DNA of 64,000 bases from Durusdinium trenchii (taxonomy: Eukaryota > Sar > Dinophyceae > Suessiales > Symbiodiniaceae): contig CAXAMN010028861.1 of assembly GCA_963970005.1 (NCBI GenBank), forward strand, positions 119,025 through 183,024. The letters run 5' to 3'. Position numbers and translations under genes: made by a program. Below the pieces are notes generated by a model. That model ran no database searches. It had not been told where the DNA came from and was given only the letters and a program-made list of their open reading frames with translations. Shown piece after piece: positions 42,904-49,943 of the stretch (positions within the stretch are counted from its first letter, which is position 1; each line of letters starts with the position of its first letter).

Positions 42904-43573
42904 GTCACATCGAGGCTGATTGGTTGGACGAGGCAGCCGGTTGAGCCAGTGGTACACCACCTTTCTGGGCAACGATGACGGACATCTTTTCAATCTCCGC
43001 CTGCACATACTCAGCCAGCTTACTGACTCCTCCAAAAAAATGCATTGTCTTCTCGCAGTTTTTGCTCATGCGCTGACCAAAGGTCCGGAAGGTTGAGGTG
43101 AAATTCTTGGCACCACGGACAGCTGCCTTCCAGACACCAGGTTTCGGCGAAGCTGATCAGGTGGTGCTCCGAGCAGCATGGCCATCCCACACTATTCAAT
43201 TCGTTGAAATGCTCGGTCCTTCGACTTGGGGCTTTGATCTCTCGACCTTTTGAGTGGGCTCAGTCGAAGCCAGCGCGAGTAGTCCTCCTGTGCAACCATC
43301 AATGACTCCTCCCACCAGGCCTTTGCCGAGTTGGAGATGTCGGCCAGCCACCAGCGGAAAGGCCATGGTCAGCCAGTCGCCGAAAAAAGATCGAAGCTCC
43401 TTCTCCATTGGGTGCTGGAAGAAACGGAAGCTCCAAATTCCGACGGGTCTCAGTCGTCAATGCCACGGGAATTCCAGCGCCAATCCCACCAGCCCCTGAA
43501 GACAATTTCCCAGTTGCGGTTTCATGTAATCCAGGGGGTCAATCAAGCAGGTCACCAACTCCAGGGTTCACAC
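42904..43573 (-). CDS. GC-richer gene remnant inside the element
   Basis: Two minus-strand exon-like pieces. The upstream piece (43573-43197) encodes LELVTCLIDPLDYMKPQLG, then GLVGLALEFPWH, an in-frame TGA, and MEKELRSFFGDWLTMAFPLV to a stop at 43197. The downstream piece (about 43151-42904) encodes KPGVWKAAVRGAKNFTSTF, then QRMSKNCEKTMHFFGGVSKL and AEYVQAEIEKMSVIVAQKGG, ending at a stop at 42904-42906. A TGATCAG|CTTCG 3' splice site fits between them. Codons are more GC-ending than in the neighbouring element genes, and the interval has no hairpin repeats. This suggests captured host sequence (inference). The in-frame TGA suggests decay. No domain is recognised. Confidence 0.5.
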
Positions 43574-43635
43574 TTTGACCGTCTAAGGAACCAAAAATAC
43601 AAACAAAAGCTTTAGCTGATGCCAACCAAAGGCTC

Positions 43636-43830
43636 TTGCTGTTTGGCTTCTCAGCCATACCTTCTTCTTCATACCTTCTTCTTCAGGGCCACCAGGCTTC
43701 TCAGCCTCCAGACCTTGGCTTGCCAAATAAACAAGACATGGCTTCCCAGCCACCAAAAACACAATTGGCTTCCCAGCCAAGCCACAAAAGCTAGACATGG
43801 CTTCCCAGCCACCAAAAAGCACTGCAGGTG
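43636..43830. repeat. Hairpin-repeat array 4 (five units)
   Basis: Units at about 43636, 43694, 43738, 43766 and 43797. The unit at 43694 reads AGGCT-TCTC-AGCCT, a paired change of the outer stem bases relative to TGGCT...AGCCA. Confidence 0.85.
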
Positions 43831-43855
43831 ATAAAACTGACTCAGTGCAGCCTGG

Positions 43856-44563
43856 TCACTTTGACTTCTTGTAGATGGCATGGTTGTGCGCACTCAGGAT
43901 CTGCTGGAGCATGCTTGAGATGGCCTGGTTGCCCCTGAAGCTGGAACAGCTTGGGCGCATGCAGCCATAGCAGGTGTTGCACCTGAGGGGGCAACTCTTC
44001 CCCACATAGGACCAGATGTGGCACTGGTGGCACTGCTTGAAGTATTTCCAATTCTCTTGAAAGAACTGGTCTGGCAGCCAGCCAGTGCAGATGTCCTCCA
44101 CCTTTCTCTTGCTGGCAGCAGCCTTCTCCTCATCCTCCACTTTTTTGTCTTCATTTTTTTCTCCTTTTCCTTTCCCTTTTGCCTTGCCCTCAGCTTCTTC
44201 CAAGCCTTCTTCCTCATCTTCCATCTCTTCATCTTCATCAGAGAGCAGGCCTTTCAGCCAGGCATTGAAGGGCATGTGCTTTGGCCTGGGGCTCTCCCGG
44301 AAGGCTCTCCTCAAGAAGCTCCTGTGGCTTTCTTTGGAGCCAGCCACCAGTCCACTCTTCTCTGCAGCTTTCTCCTTCAAGCTCTCCATGAAGCCTTGGA
44401 AGGAGATCTCTGGCATGTTGTCCTGGTGGAAGGCCCTCATCTCATCCCTAAACTGGATGGAGCCCAAGCCACCTTGTGCTGCATGGGCCTTCCCAGGCCT
44501 GCTTGGTTGGCTCCACAGGTCATCTGTTGCACCAGCATCCTTCCATTCCTGGCAGGGGCACAT
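43856..44563 (-). CDS. Element protein, 235 aa, acidic linker plus Cys-rich C-terminus
   Basis: One frame from an ATG at 44563 (MCPCQEWKDAGATDDLWSQ) to a stop at 43856; translation further upstream is only hairpin-repeat sequence. The N-terminal half has a helical region (MRAFHQDNMPEISFQGFMES) and SFLRRAFRESPRPKHMPFNA. A strongly acidic run (SDEDEEMEDEEEGLEEAE) and a Lys/Glu run follow. The C-terminus (about residues 170-235) has paired cysteines, CHQCHIWSYVGKSCPLRCNT then CYGCMRPSC, spaced as in a treble-clef or binuclear zinc module. It could bind nucleic acid or protein. Unrecognised family. Confidence 0.7.
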   Translation of the reverse strand: MCPCQEWKDAGATDDLWSQPSRPGKAHAAQGGLGSIQFRDEMRAFHQDNMPEISFQGFMESLKEKAAEKSGLVAGSKESHRSFLRRAFRESPRPKHMPFNAWLKGLLSDEDEEMEDEEEGLEEAEGKAKGKGKGEKNEDKKVEDEEKAAASKRKVEDICTGWLPDQFFQENWKYFKQCHQCHIWSYVGKSCPLRCNTCYGCMRPSCSSFRGNQAISSMLQQILSAHNHAIYKKSK

Positions 44564-44735
44564 ATGGCTTCCCAGCCACCAATGCACAAAAACAAGAACA
44601 TGGCTTCCCAGCCACCAATGCCAAAAAAACAAGAACATGGCTTCCCAGCCACCAATGCCAAAAAAACAAGAACATGGCTTCCCAGCCACCAATGCCAAAA
44701 AAACACAAACATGGCTTCACAGCCACAAAAAAAAC
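44562..44735. repeat. Hairpin-repeat array 5 (37-bp tandem, five hairpins)
   Basis: Nearly identical 37-bp units, each one CATGGCTTCCCAGCCACC hairpin followed by an A-rich spacer. Four are regular, and the last hairpin has a TCAC loop. This is the most regular array of the element, indicating recent tandem expansion. Confidence 0.9.
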
Positions 44736-45569
44736 ATGGCCAGCCAGAAAAAACACATCAAAATCTCCTGCTTGCTGTAGCTTGGAGCAGCCTCATCCTT
44801 TGAAGGCTTCCCAGCCTCAGCCTGAGGCTTCTCAGCCTGAGCCTTCTCAGGCTCAGCCTTCTCAGCCTGAGCCTTCTCAGCCTCAGCCTTCTCAGCCTCA
44901 GCCTTTGCAGCATCTTTTTCTTTTTTCCCTCCAAGAGCCTTGCAGCCTCAAGCTTCAATTCTTCCTCCTCTTGGAGCCTCTTGGCCAGCTCCTTCTTCCT
45001 TGCCTCTTCTTCTGCCAGCCTCTTCTGCACCTTTTCAATTTTTTGCTGCAAGAGATCCCTCTCTATTTGCTTCTGGATTCTCTTGGCTTGTGCAGCTTCC
45101 CACACCTCCCCCTTCTCCCTGGCCTTCTCATGAACCAGGAAAGCTTCCTTTCGAGCTTGGGTGAGGTCCTCCATGGCTTCATTTTCATCTTTCTGTGCTT
45201 CATCTAGTTCTCCTTGGGCCTGTGCCAGATCAGTGTTGTGTTTTTCCAGCAACACAACATCCAGGACCCTCTCTGCTTCTTCCTTCTCTTTTTCTTTCTT
45301 GGCTGCTTCTTCTTCTTCTGGCTTCTTCTTGGGAGGGGGGGGGGGGGGGGGGCTTCTTCTTCTGCAGCCTTTCCCTGTCCTTCTTCTTCCTTTTTCTTTG
45401 CTGCTTCTTCAGCCTTCTCAGGCTCCTTGCCTTTTGAGCTGGAACCTTTTCCTTGTCCACCTTTGCCAGCTTCTTCTTGGCCTTGGCCTGCTCCAGACCT
45501 GCTTGGCCACCAGGTTTGCCACATGGCTTCTGTTCCTTCTGAGCAAGACTCCCAGTCTTCACCACTCAT
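44717..45569 (-). CDS. Element protein, Lys/Glu/Ala coiled-coil (two frame breaks)
   Basis: Starts at an ATG at 45569 (MSGEDWESCSEGTEAMWQTW). It runs through a Gly/Lys/Glu-rich segment to a proline run encoded by the G run at 45331-45352, where the frame breaks. It continues as EERVLD-like sequence into EKHNTDLAQAQGELDEAQKD and a long coiled coil (QIERDLLQQKIEKVQKRLAE, then EEARKKELAKRLQEEEELK). A second one-base break near 44930 (an AAAAAAGAAAAAG tract) leads into KAEAEKAEAEKAQAEKAEPE-type repeats and a stop at 44717-44719 inside hairpin array 5. Both breaks are at homopolymer-like tracts, so assembly error is plausible. Family unrecognised; tropomyosin/caldesmon-like similarity would only reflect composition. 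Confidence 0.6.
44808..44908. repeat. AGGCT-TCTC-AGCCT hairpins inside coding sequence
   Basis: Repeated AGGCTTCTCAGCCT units and near variants, read on the coding strand as (K/E)AEAEKA. They have the same stem-TNTC-stem layout as the spacer hairpins, with both outer stem bases swapped. Confidence 0.75.
45331..45352. repeat. Long G homopolymer run
   Basis: A G run of about 20 bases, broken once by an A near its start, inside the Lys/Glu coiled-coil gene. The reading frame changes across it, so its length is suspect. Confidence 0.85.
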
Positions 45570-45619
45570 CTTGCTGGTTTGGGCCAAGGCAACATGCAAC
45601 AGGTTATTCCTGTGCACAA

Positions 45620-45830
45620 CAATGGCTTCACAGCCATCCAAATGAAAAAATAAAGCAACATGGCTTCCCAGCCATCAAAAAGTCTGTACATGGCTTCACA
45701 GCCATCAAACATTGCAAAAAGGCAAGCATGGCTTCCCAGCCACCAAACTTCAATCACAGCTAAACATGGCTTCTCAGCCACCAACATGCAAGGCATGGCT
45801 TCTCAGCCAGCAAGGCATGCAGCAAACCAG
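45620..45830. repeat. Hairpin-repeat array 6 (six units)
   Basis: Units at about 45622, 45661, 45690, 45728, 45765 and 45795 with loops TCAC, TCCC, TCAC, TCCC, TCTC and TCTC, between the coiled-coil gene and the 329-aa gene. Confidence 0.85.
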
Positions 45831-45883
45831 CAATAACTTTTTCCCCACCAAAACTTGCTTCACAGACTCCAGTCTGTATGCCC

Positions 45884-46873
45884 TCATGCCGACAGATGCT
45901 CTTTGCACAACAAGACTTCTTCTAGAGTTTTGCCTTTGGCAAACATGCTCATCAACTTTTCAGCCCCAGCCTGGTTCTTCTTGAAGCTTCCCAGCTTGCT
46001 CACCACCACCAGTTGTGGGCCACCTCTCAGTCTGATTGCCATGTGGCCTTTCTTCTTGTATGGCATAAACATCAGGGAGTTCCTCTGGTAGGTGGACTTT
46101 GGGTTTTTGTTTGCCTGCTTCTTCTTTGTCTTGTCCATCTTGCCACTTGGCTTCTTCATGAGTTTCTGCTCCTTTTTGCTGTTTGGTCCCTTCACCTTGC
46201 CCTTGTTTGGCTTCTTCTGCCTTTTCTCATCTTTCAGGTGTTCCTTGAGGACCTTTTTCCTGGCAGGCACAGGGCTGGTGTCCAGTGCCCTTTTCAACAG
46301 ATCTTCTTCATTTTCTTCAGACATGCCAGGTGTGCCAGGCATCTCCATGTCAAGCAGCTCCTGGGTCAAAACCTCTTCATCAGTCTTGTCATCAGCTGGT
46401 GTGGCTTCCCCAGCCACCAAGCTTCTCAGCTTCTCCAGCTCTTGGACTTGGTAATCACTTAGGCCCTTGCAGGCTTCTTGGAATTTCTTCACATCTTTGA
46501 GCCTCCTGACATGGTTCAGGATGACCATGGTGGCATTGGCCAACTTCACCACCAAGTTGCTCCTGATCTCCAAGTCGAAGTTTTCCCTCAAACTTGGGAA
46601 AGTTCTGGCCACCTCAGTGAAACCATCCTTCAAGTCTTTGAACTTGAACTGCAAATCTTCATTGACCTGGCTCAAGCCTTCCACAAAGGCAACCTGGTCT
46701 TTCAATGAAAGGCCATGTATGGCCATGGGCCTTGTCAGGTGGAAGTAGTTCTTGAACTGGAAGGAGGCCTGCACACCATGCTTTTTCACCAACCCTATCA
46801 GGGTGTCTACCAAGTGTTCTGTCTCTATCTGAGGCACTTTCTGCCTCCTGGCACCTCGCCTTTGGAAGCCCAT
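45884..46873 (-). CDS. Element protein, 329 aa, helical N-half and basic C-half
   Basis: One uninterrupted frame from an ATG at 46873 (MGFQRRGARRQKVPQIETE) to a stop at 45884. Residues about 20-150 are helix-forming and look folded (LVDTLIGLVKKHGVQASFQF, IHGLSLKDQVAFVEGLSQ, KLANATMVILNHVRRLKDVK). A Thr/Glu-rich acidic linker follows (about 155-205), then a very basic segment (KGKVKGPNSKKEQKLMKKPS...). The C-terminus is a conserved-looking domain, HMAIRLRGGPQLVVVSKLGS plus EKLMSMFAKGKTLEEVL. It is first in gene order from the right end. Unrecognised family; charge suggests nucleic-acid binding. Confidence 0.75.
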   Translation of the reverse strand: MGFQRRGARRQKVPQIETEHLVDTLIGLVKKHGVQASFQFKNYFHLTRPMAIHGLSLKDQVAFVEGLSQVNEDLQFKFKDLKDGFTEVARTFPSLRENFDLEIRSNLVVKLANATMVILNHVRRLKDVKKFQEACKGLSDYQVQELEKLRSLVAGEATPADDKTDEEVLTQELLDMEMPGTPGMSEENEEDLLKRALDTSPVPARKKVLKEHLKDEKRQKKPNKGKVKGPNSKKEQKLMKKPSGKMDKTKKKQANKNPKSTYQRNSLMFMPYKKKGHMAIRLRGGPQLVVVSKLGSFKKNQAGAEKLMSMFAKGKTLEEVLLCKEHLSA

Positions 46874-46929
46874 TGGTTCTGCTACTAGAGCCTTCTTGAG
46901 CCTTTCTGCTCCAAAACAAGATCTGATTG

Positions 46930-46985
46930 AAAGTGGCTTCTCAGCCAGCTACATTATATAGGCTACTGTGGCTTCTCAGCCACCA
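46930..46985. repeat. Hairpin-repeat array 7 (two units)
   Basis: Two GTGGCTTCTCAGCCA units between the 329-aa gene and the right subterminal array. Confidence 0.8.
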
Positions 46986-46995
46986 TACAAGCTGC

Positions 46996-47168
46996 CTGAA
47001 AAATCAATCGAAAAATCAATCGAAAAATCAATCTTTTTTTCAATCGAAAATTCAATATTTTTGTAGTTTTGTGTTCAAGAAAAAACCTGAAAAAGATTGA
47101 TTTTTTCATTTTCAATCGAAGATTGAATTTGGTCAAAAATCAATCATCTATTGAATTTTTTCAATCGA
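46996..47168. repeat. Right subterminal array of TCAATCGA/TCGATTGA motifs
   Basis: Contains the same two blocks as the left end: AAAAATCAATCG units (46996-47040) and CAATCGAAGATTGAATTTGG (about 47113-47132). Both are in the same orientation as at the left, although the outermost parts are inverted. The array therefore mixes direct and inverted copies. Confidence 0.75.
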
Positions 47169-47180
47169 GGAGCCTCTGGG
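47169..47180 (-). repeat. Right terminal inverted repeat GGAGCCTCTGGG
   Basis: Perfect inverted complement of 38301-38312, followed by the TT at 47181-47182. Confidence 0.8.
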
Positions 47181-47955
47181 TTGCGAAAAGGCGGATCGCC
47201 TGAGGACATGAAGAGGAAGATCAAGGCATACATTTCCCATCTCTTTTGGTCATGCGCCACTGGGTTTGCAGCATACTCCTGGAAATCCTTTGTCAAAGCA
47301 CAAATCGTGTATCCCGAAGGGAGATGCACCACAGAGCGTCCATCGTCTTGCACCTGCCGCCACGCAACAAGGCCCTGTTTAGAACCTGCAGCCTTTGCGT
47401 TTGTCTGCTTTGGAGCAAACACTGGTTGTTCTGGAAACAATTTGGCTTCTATCTCTTTCCGAAAACGCTCTTTGTGCTTCTGATCGAATCCGCTCCACTG
47501 CTCATGGTAGAACTTCTGCTTTTTCTTCTCACTGCCGTGCCGAAATGCCTGTATGCGGGCATACCACGACATCTCACTTTCCCGCTTGCGCTTGGCCCAG
47601 CCAAGCTCAGGGCACGCAACTTCTGTCAAAAGTTCTTTCTCACTGGCAGGTGTGTCTTTTTCAAAGGCGGGCGGCGGAGTCTTGGTCTCCGCAAATTTGG
47701 CGTCGTCAGCCTGGGGGTCCATTTGCTCAGCCGTCAGGGCGTCTTCGACTGCGCTTTGCTGTTCGTAGCACTCGAAACAACATTTAGGCACAGGTGACTT
47801 GTTGTCACTCGAGATCTCCACCGCACACAAAACGCAAAGCGACTCTCCGACAACTCGCGATGGGCATGCATTCAAAGCTTTCTCAGCCGCAAAGCAAGCG
47901 CAGCAGTAGGTAGGTAGAGCTGACCGGTTCTGGCCAGAAATCTCCTTCTTGCAAT
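47181..47955 (-). CDS. Tandem Cys-module exon of CENP-B/pogo-like gene
   Basis: The minus strand encodes two related cysteine modules: VDCKKEISGQNRSALPTYCC-ACF followed by AEKAL, and CVLCAVEISSDNKSPVPKCC-FECYEQQ followed by SAVEDAL. Each has a Cys pair, a spacer and a CCxxC, suggesting duplicated zinc-binding units. A basic helical region (WAKRKRESEMSWYARIQAFR, FRKEIEAKLFPEQPVF) follows, and then a conserved-looking ALIFLFMSSGDPPFR that is cut by the 8.9-kb element. The exon begins near the AG at 47957, since the upstream frame stops there. Host-gene order is SAP-like, linker, this, HTH, DDE. Confidence 0.65.
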
Positions 47956-48240
47956 CTACCTTAGGGTTTCTGCTGATGAGGAAGGCAAAGAAACGGTTTG
48001 ATCTTCTGGGTCCATGTCATGCCTAGGCACGCATGTCTTGGGTCGCTCATGTGACTCAGCTGCCGCAGCTAATCTCTGAAGAAGCTCGAGAGGCGGTGGA
48101 GTAGATGGAGGTGGTAAAGGAGGATCGCCAATGACAGCGGATGCGTCCACAGGCGCAGCAGATTCTGAAGCTCCAGACGAAGCGCCACTAGCAGGTGCTT
48201 GGCCTGCAGCTGCTAGAGAAGCCCTTTGAAAACAAAATTC
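47956..48240 (-). CDS. Pro/Ala/Ser-rich linker exon of CENP-B/pogo-like gene
   Basis: The minus strand encodes ASLAAAGQAPASGASSGASE, then GDPPLPPPSTPPPLELLQRL and AAAAESHERPKTCVPRHDMD, ending at a stop just past the probable donor. It is a low-complexity, probably disordered linker. It is called an exon because of its coding-like GC-ending codons and its position between two exons on the same strand. Confidence 0.5.
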   Translation of the reverse strand, partial: EFCFQRASLAAAGQAPASGASSGASESAAPVDASAVIGDPPLPPPSTPPPLELLQRLAAAAESHERPKTCVPRHDMDPEDQTVSLPSSSAETLR

Positions 48241-48369
48241 CAGGTAATACAGCTTTTTGGTTGGAAAAAGTGGGAGCGGGAACGAGGTCCCACCGAGGTC
48301 GAAACGAGGTCCGAACGAGGTCCGACTTTCCTCTAGGTGAGGCACTGCCCATCCATGTTACAACATCAA

Positions 48370-48370
48370 C

Positions 48371-48417
<47 letters not shown>

Positions 48418-48427
48418 NNNNNNNNNN

Positions 48428-48476
<49 letters not shown>

Positions 48477-48540
48477 TAGTGGTAGTAGTGGTAGTAGTAG
48501 TAGTTGTTGTTGTTGTAGTTGTTGTAGTAGTAGTAGTAGC
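48370..48540. repeat. GTA/TAG microsatellite with a 10-N gap
   Basis: An AGT trinucleotide run interrupted by N at 48418-48427 and degenerating to TGG and TTG units at the right. It lies in a likely intron of the CENP-B/pogo-like gene. Ten N suggests a placeholder, so the true repeat may be longer. Confidence 0.95.
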
Positions 48541-48624
48541 AGTGCGCCTATCTTTCTGACATGTCCATTCTAAAGCCTGTCTCTATGCAAGGGACTTAGA
48601 ATGACTCCCGCATAACTTGTTGCA

Positions 48625-48888
48625 AAAACCATTGTTCTCTCCTACCAGGATACTCGGAGGCTCAGCTGCCTTGCTCGGAGCAGTCTCACCAGAAGCACCC
48701 CCACAGTGCTTCCCTTTCTTCTTCTCTATTGCAGCTGCTATGGCTTCATCAAGCTTTGCCCTGAGTGCCAGCTCCCTGTCGCTAGAGCTGTATTCTACTC
48801 CCCAAGCATCTAAGGCGCAAATCAAATTGGAGTAGGATAGCCGCGCGACTTTCGCGGAAGAAAGAAACTCTTTTGGCGGCATTCCCAC
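48625..48888 (-). CDS. SAP-like exon of CENP-B/pogo-like gene
   Basis: The minus strand encodes EFLSSAKVARLSYSNLICAL followed by DAWGVEYSSSDRELALRAKL and DEAIAAAIEKKKGKHCGG. The pattern of two short amphipathic helices around an L..aL...Gv.yss...ELa.RakL core resembles the SAP DNA/chromatin-binding motif of about 35 residues. A low-complexity tail (ETAPSKAAEPPSIL) follows. The exon limits are approximate. Confidence 0.5.
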
Positions 48889-49233
48889 AAACCACTACAA
48901 ACGTGGAAAAGGCAGCGGGGCGAGCACAACTTGCATGAGATCTTCTCAGGACACTCTCTGACCGGGAAAGCAAATGTGGATGTGAAGCAAGTTTGGATGT
49001 GAAACAAGGAAGATGTTCTGTGAAAAGCGTGGAGATGATAAGAAACATGCGCCACTCTGCCAGGGCCTGTGTGGTATGTAGACCCATATGACAAACCTCC
49101 ATGTGATGCGGTGACCCTTGTATGTTGGATCTGGTTGAAAAAACACGTTTCCAAGCCGTTCTGCAGAAGCATTTTCCCCATAAGCAGTGTCGGCAAGTGC
49201 TCACACTTAGACACAAGAAACCCTTGAGAACTA

Positions 49234-49705
49234 CGTCTTTGGCTTGCATTCAGCACACTCACAAACATCCTCATCGCCAAAGTTACCGCGAACACGACTG
49301 CTCAGCACCTTGAAAATAGAAATGGCCCCGCTATTCTCAATCAAAGCTTTGGAGCGTGAAACACCTAGGAGAATGGCCGAACGGTAGCAAGCTGCACAAG
49401 TGCTGCCACTGCAGCGCCGAAGTCCTTTCTTGCCAGCCCTGTACAACCACTTGTGAGTATGCTTTCGCGCACCACAGAACGCGCACTCGGTCGACTCCAC
49501 AGGCCTTTGGCCTTTGCTCATGACATGCTTGGGCTTCTCATCATGCTCATCAACTTGCTTGGCTTCCCAAGACAACTTGTCCAGTCGAGAGAACACATCA
49601 GCATGTTTCCCGCGAAGGTATTGGGCCAGCTGTTCTTGAGGCATTTCCTCAATGCAAGATTCATTTCGAACGTTGAATGTATCACCTTTTGAATGCCCCA
49701 CATCT
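49234..49705 (-). CDS. Cys-rich exon of CENP-B/pogo-like gene
   Basis: From a GAAAG|ATGTGG-type 3' splice site near 49705 the minus strand encodes VGHSKGDTFNVRNESCIEEM, LAQYLRGKHADVFSRLDKL and ECAFCGARKHTHKWLYRAG, then RRCSGSTCAACYRSAILLG and finally CECAECKPKT. The CxxC...CxxxxCxxC spacing indicates a zinc-binding module. A stop follows at 49231-49233; the real splice donor is probably just before it. Confidence 0.55.
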
Positions 49706-49769
49706 TTCCAAAACAAAAAATTGAAATCAATCGGCGTTGGATGACACAACTTTGCACAAAGTAAATGAT

Positions 49770-49853
49770 GATAAAGGAGGCTTCAAACCCACAGCGCTTC
49801 AGCTGGCAAGCATCTGGAGCTTCTGCTTTCTCTTGCAGCTCTCGACGTGGGAC
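49770..49853 (-). CDS. Small second exon of CENP-B/pogo-like gene
   Basis: Begins after GTGCAG at 49854-49859 and encodes VPRRELQEKAEAPDACQLKR followed by CGFEAS. The 3' limit is uncertain. Confidence 0.4.
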
Positions 49854-49943
49854 CTGCACAGACACACAGTGCTATCAGAACGACACCTGCCAACATCAAA
49901 CCATTCAGAGTGCTAGCAGAAGCAAAATAACACTCTTCTAGCT

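Larger units (their letters stand above)
38301..47180. mobile_element. 8.9-kb TIR element with multi-gene cargo and hairpin-repeat spacers
   Basis: The element is bounded by perfect 12-bp inverted repeats, with TCAATCGA-rich subterminal arrays (38313-38500 and 46996-47168) and a probable TT target duplication. It splits an exon of the CENP-B/pogo-like gene. Upstream host codons end ...PPFR plus AA at 47181-47183, and downstream codons resume AAG GCA GCG at 38300. Dropping one AA (TT on the plus strand) gives a continuous ...PPFRKAAQAV... frame. All element genes lie on the minus strand: 46873-45884, 45569-44717, 44563-43856, 43573-42904, 42232-41051, and the transposase-like gene 40755-38824. 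Spacers carry the TGGCT-NNNN-AGCCA hairpin repeat. The superfamily is uncertain. A 2-bp duplication, CCC-starting ends and the HGD/GDLE/LDxxH transposase fit best with a divergent CACTA/Plavaka-like group (inference). Confidence 0.7.

Noticed and set aside
44562-44735. Regular 37-bp repeat spacing resembling a CRISPR array
   Set aside because: The spacers are near-identical A-rich sequence rather than unique, there are no cas genes, and the context is eukaryotic.
44520-44756. Long open frames with GWEAMFLFF/LVAGKPC-type repeats across the hairpin arrays (also 42506-42794, 45566-45796, 38520-38983)
   Set aside because: They are translations of the hairpin repeat, open in several frames on both strands because the unit contains no stop codons.
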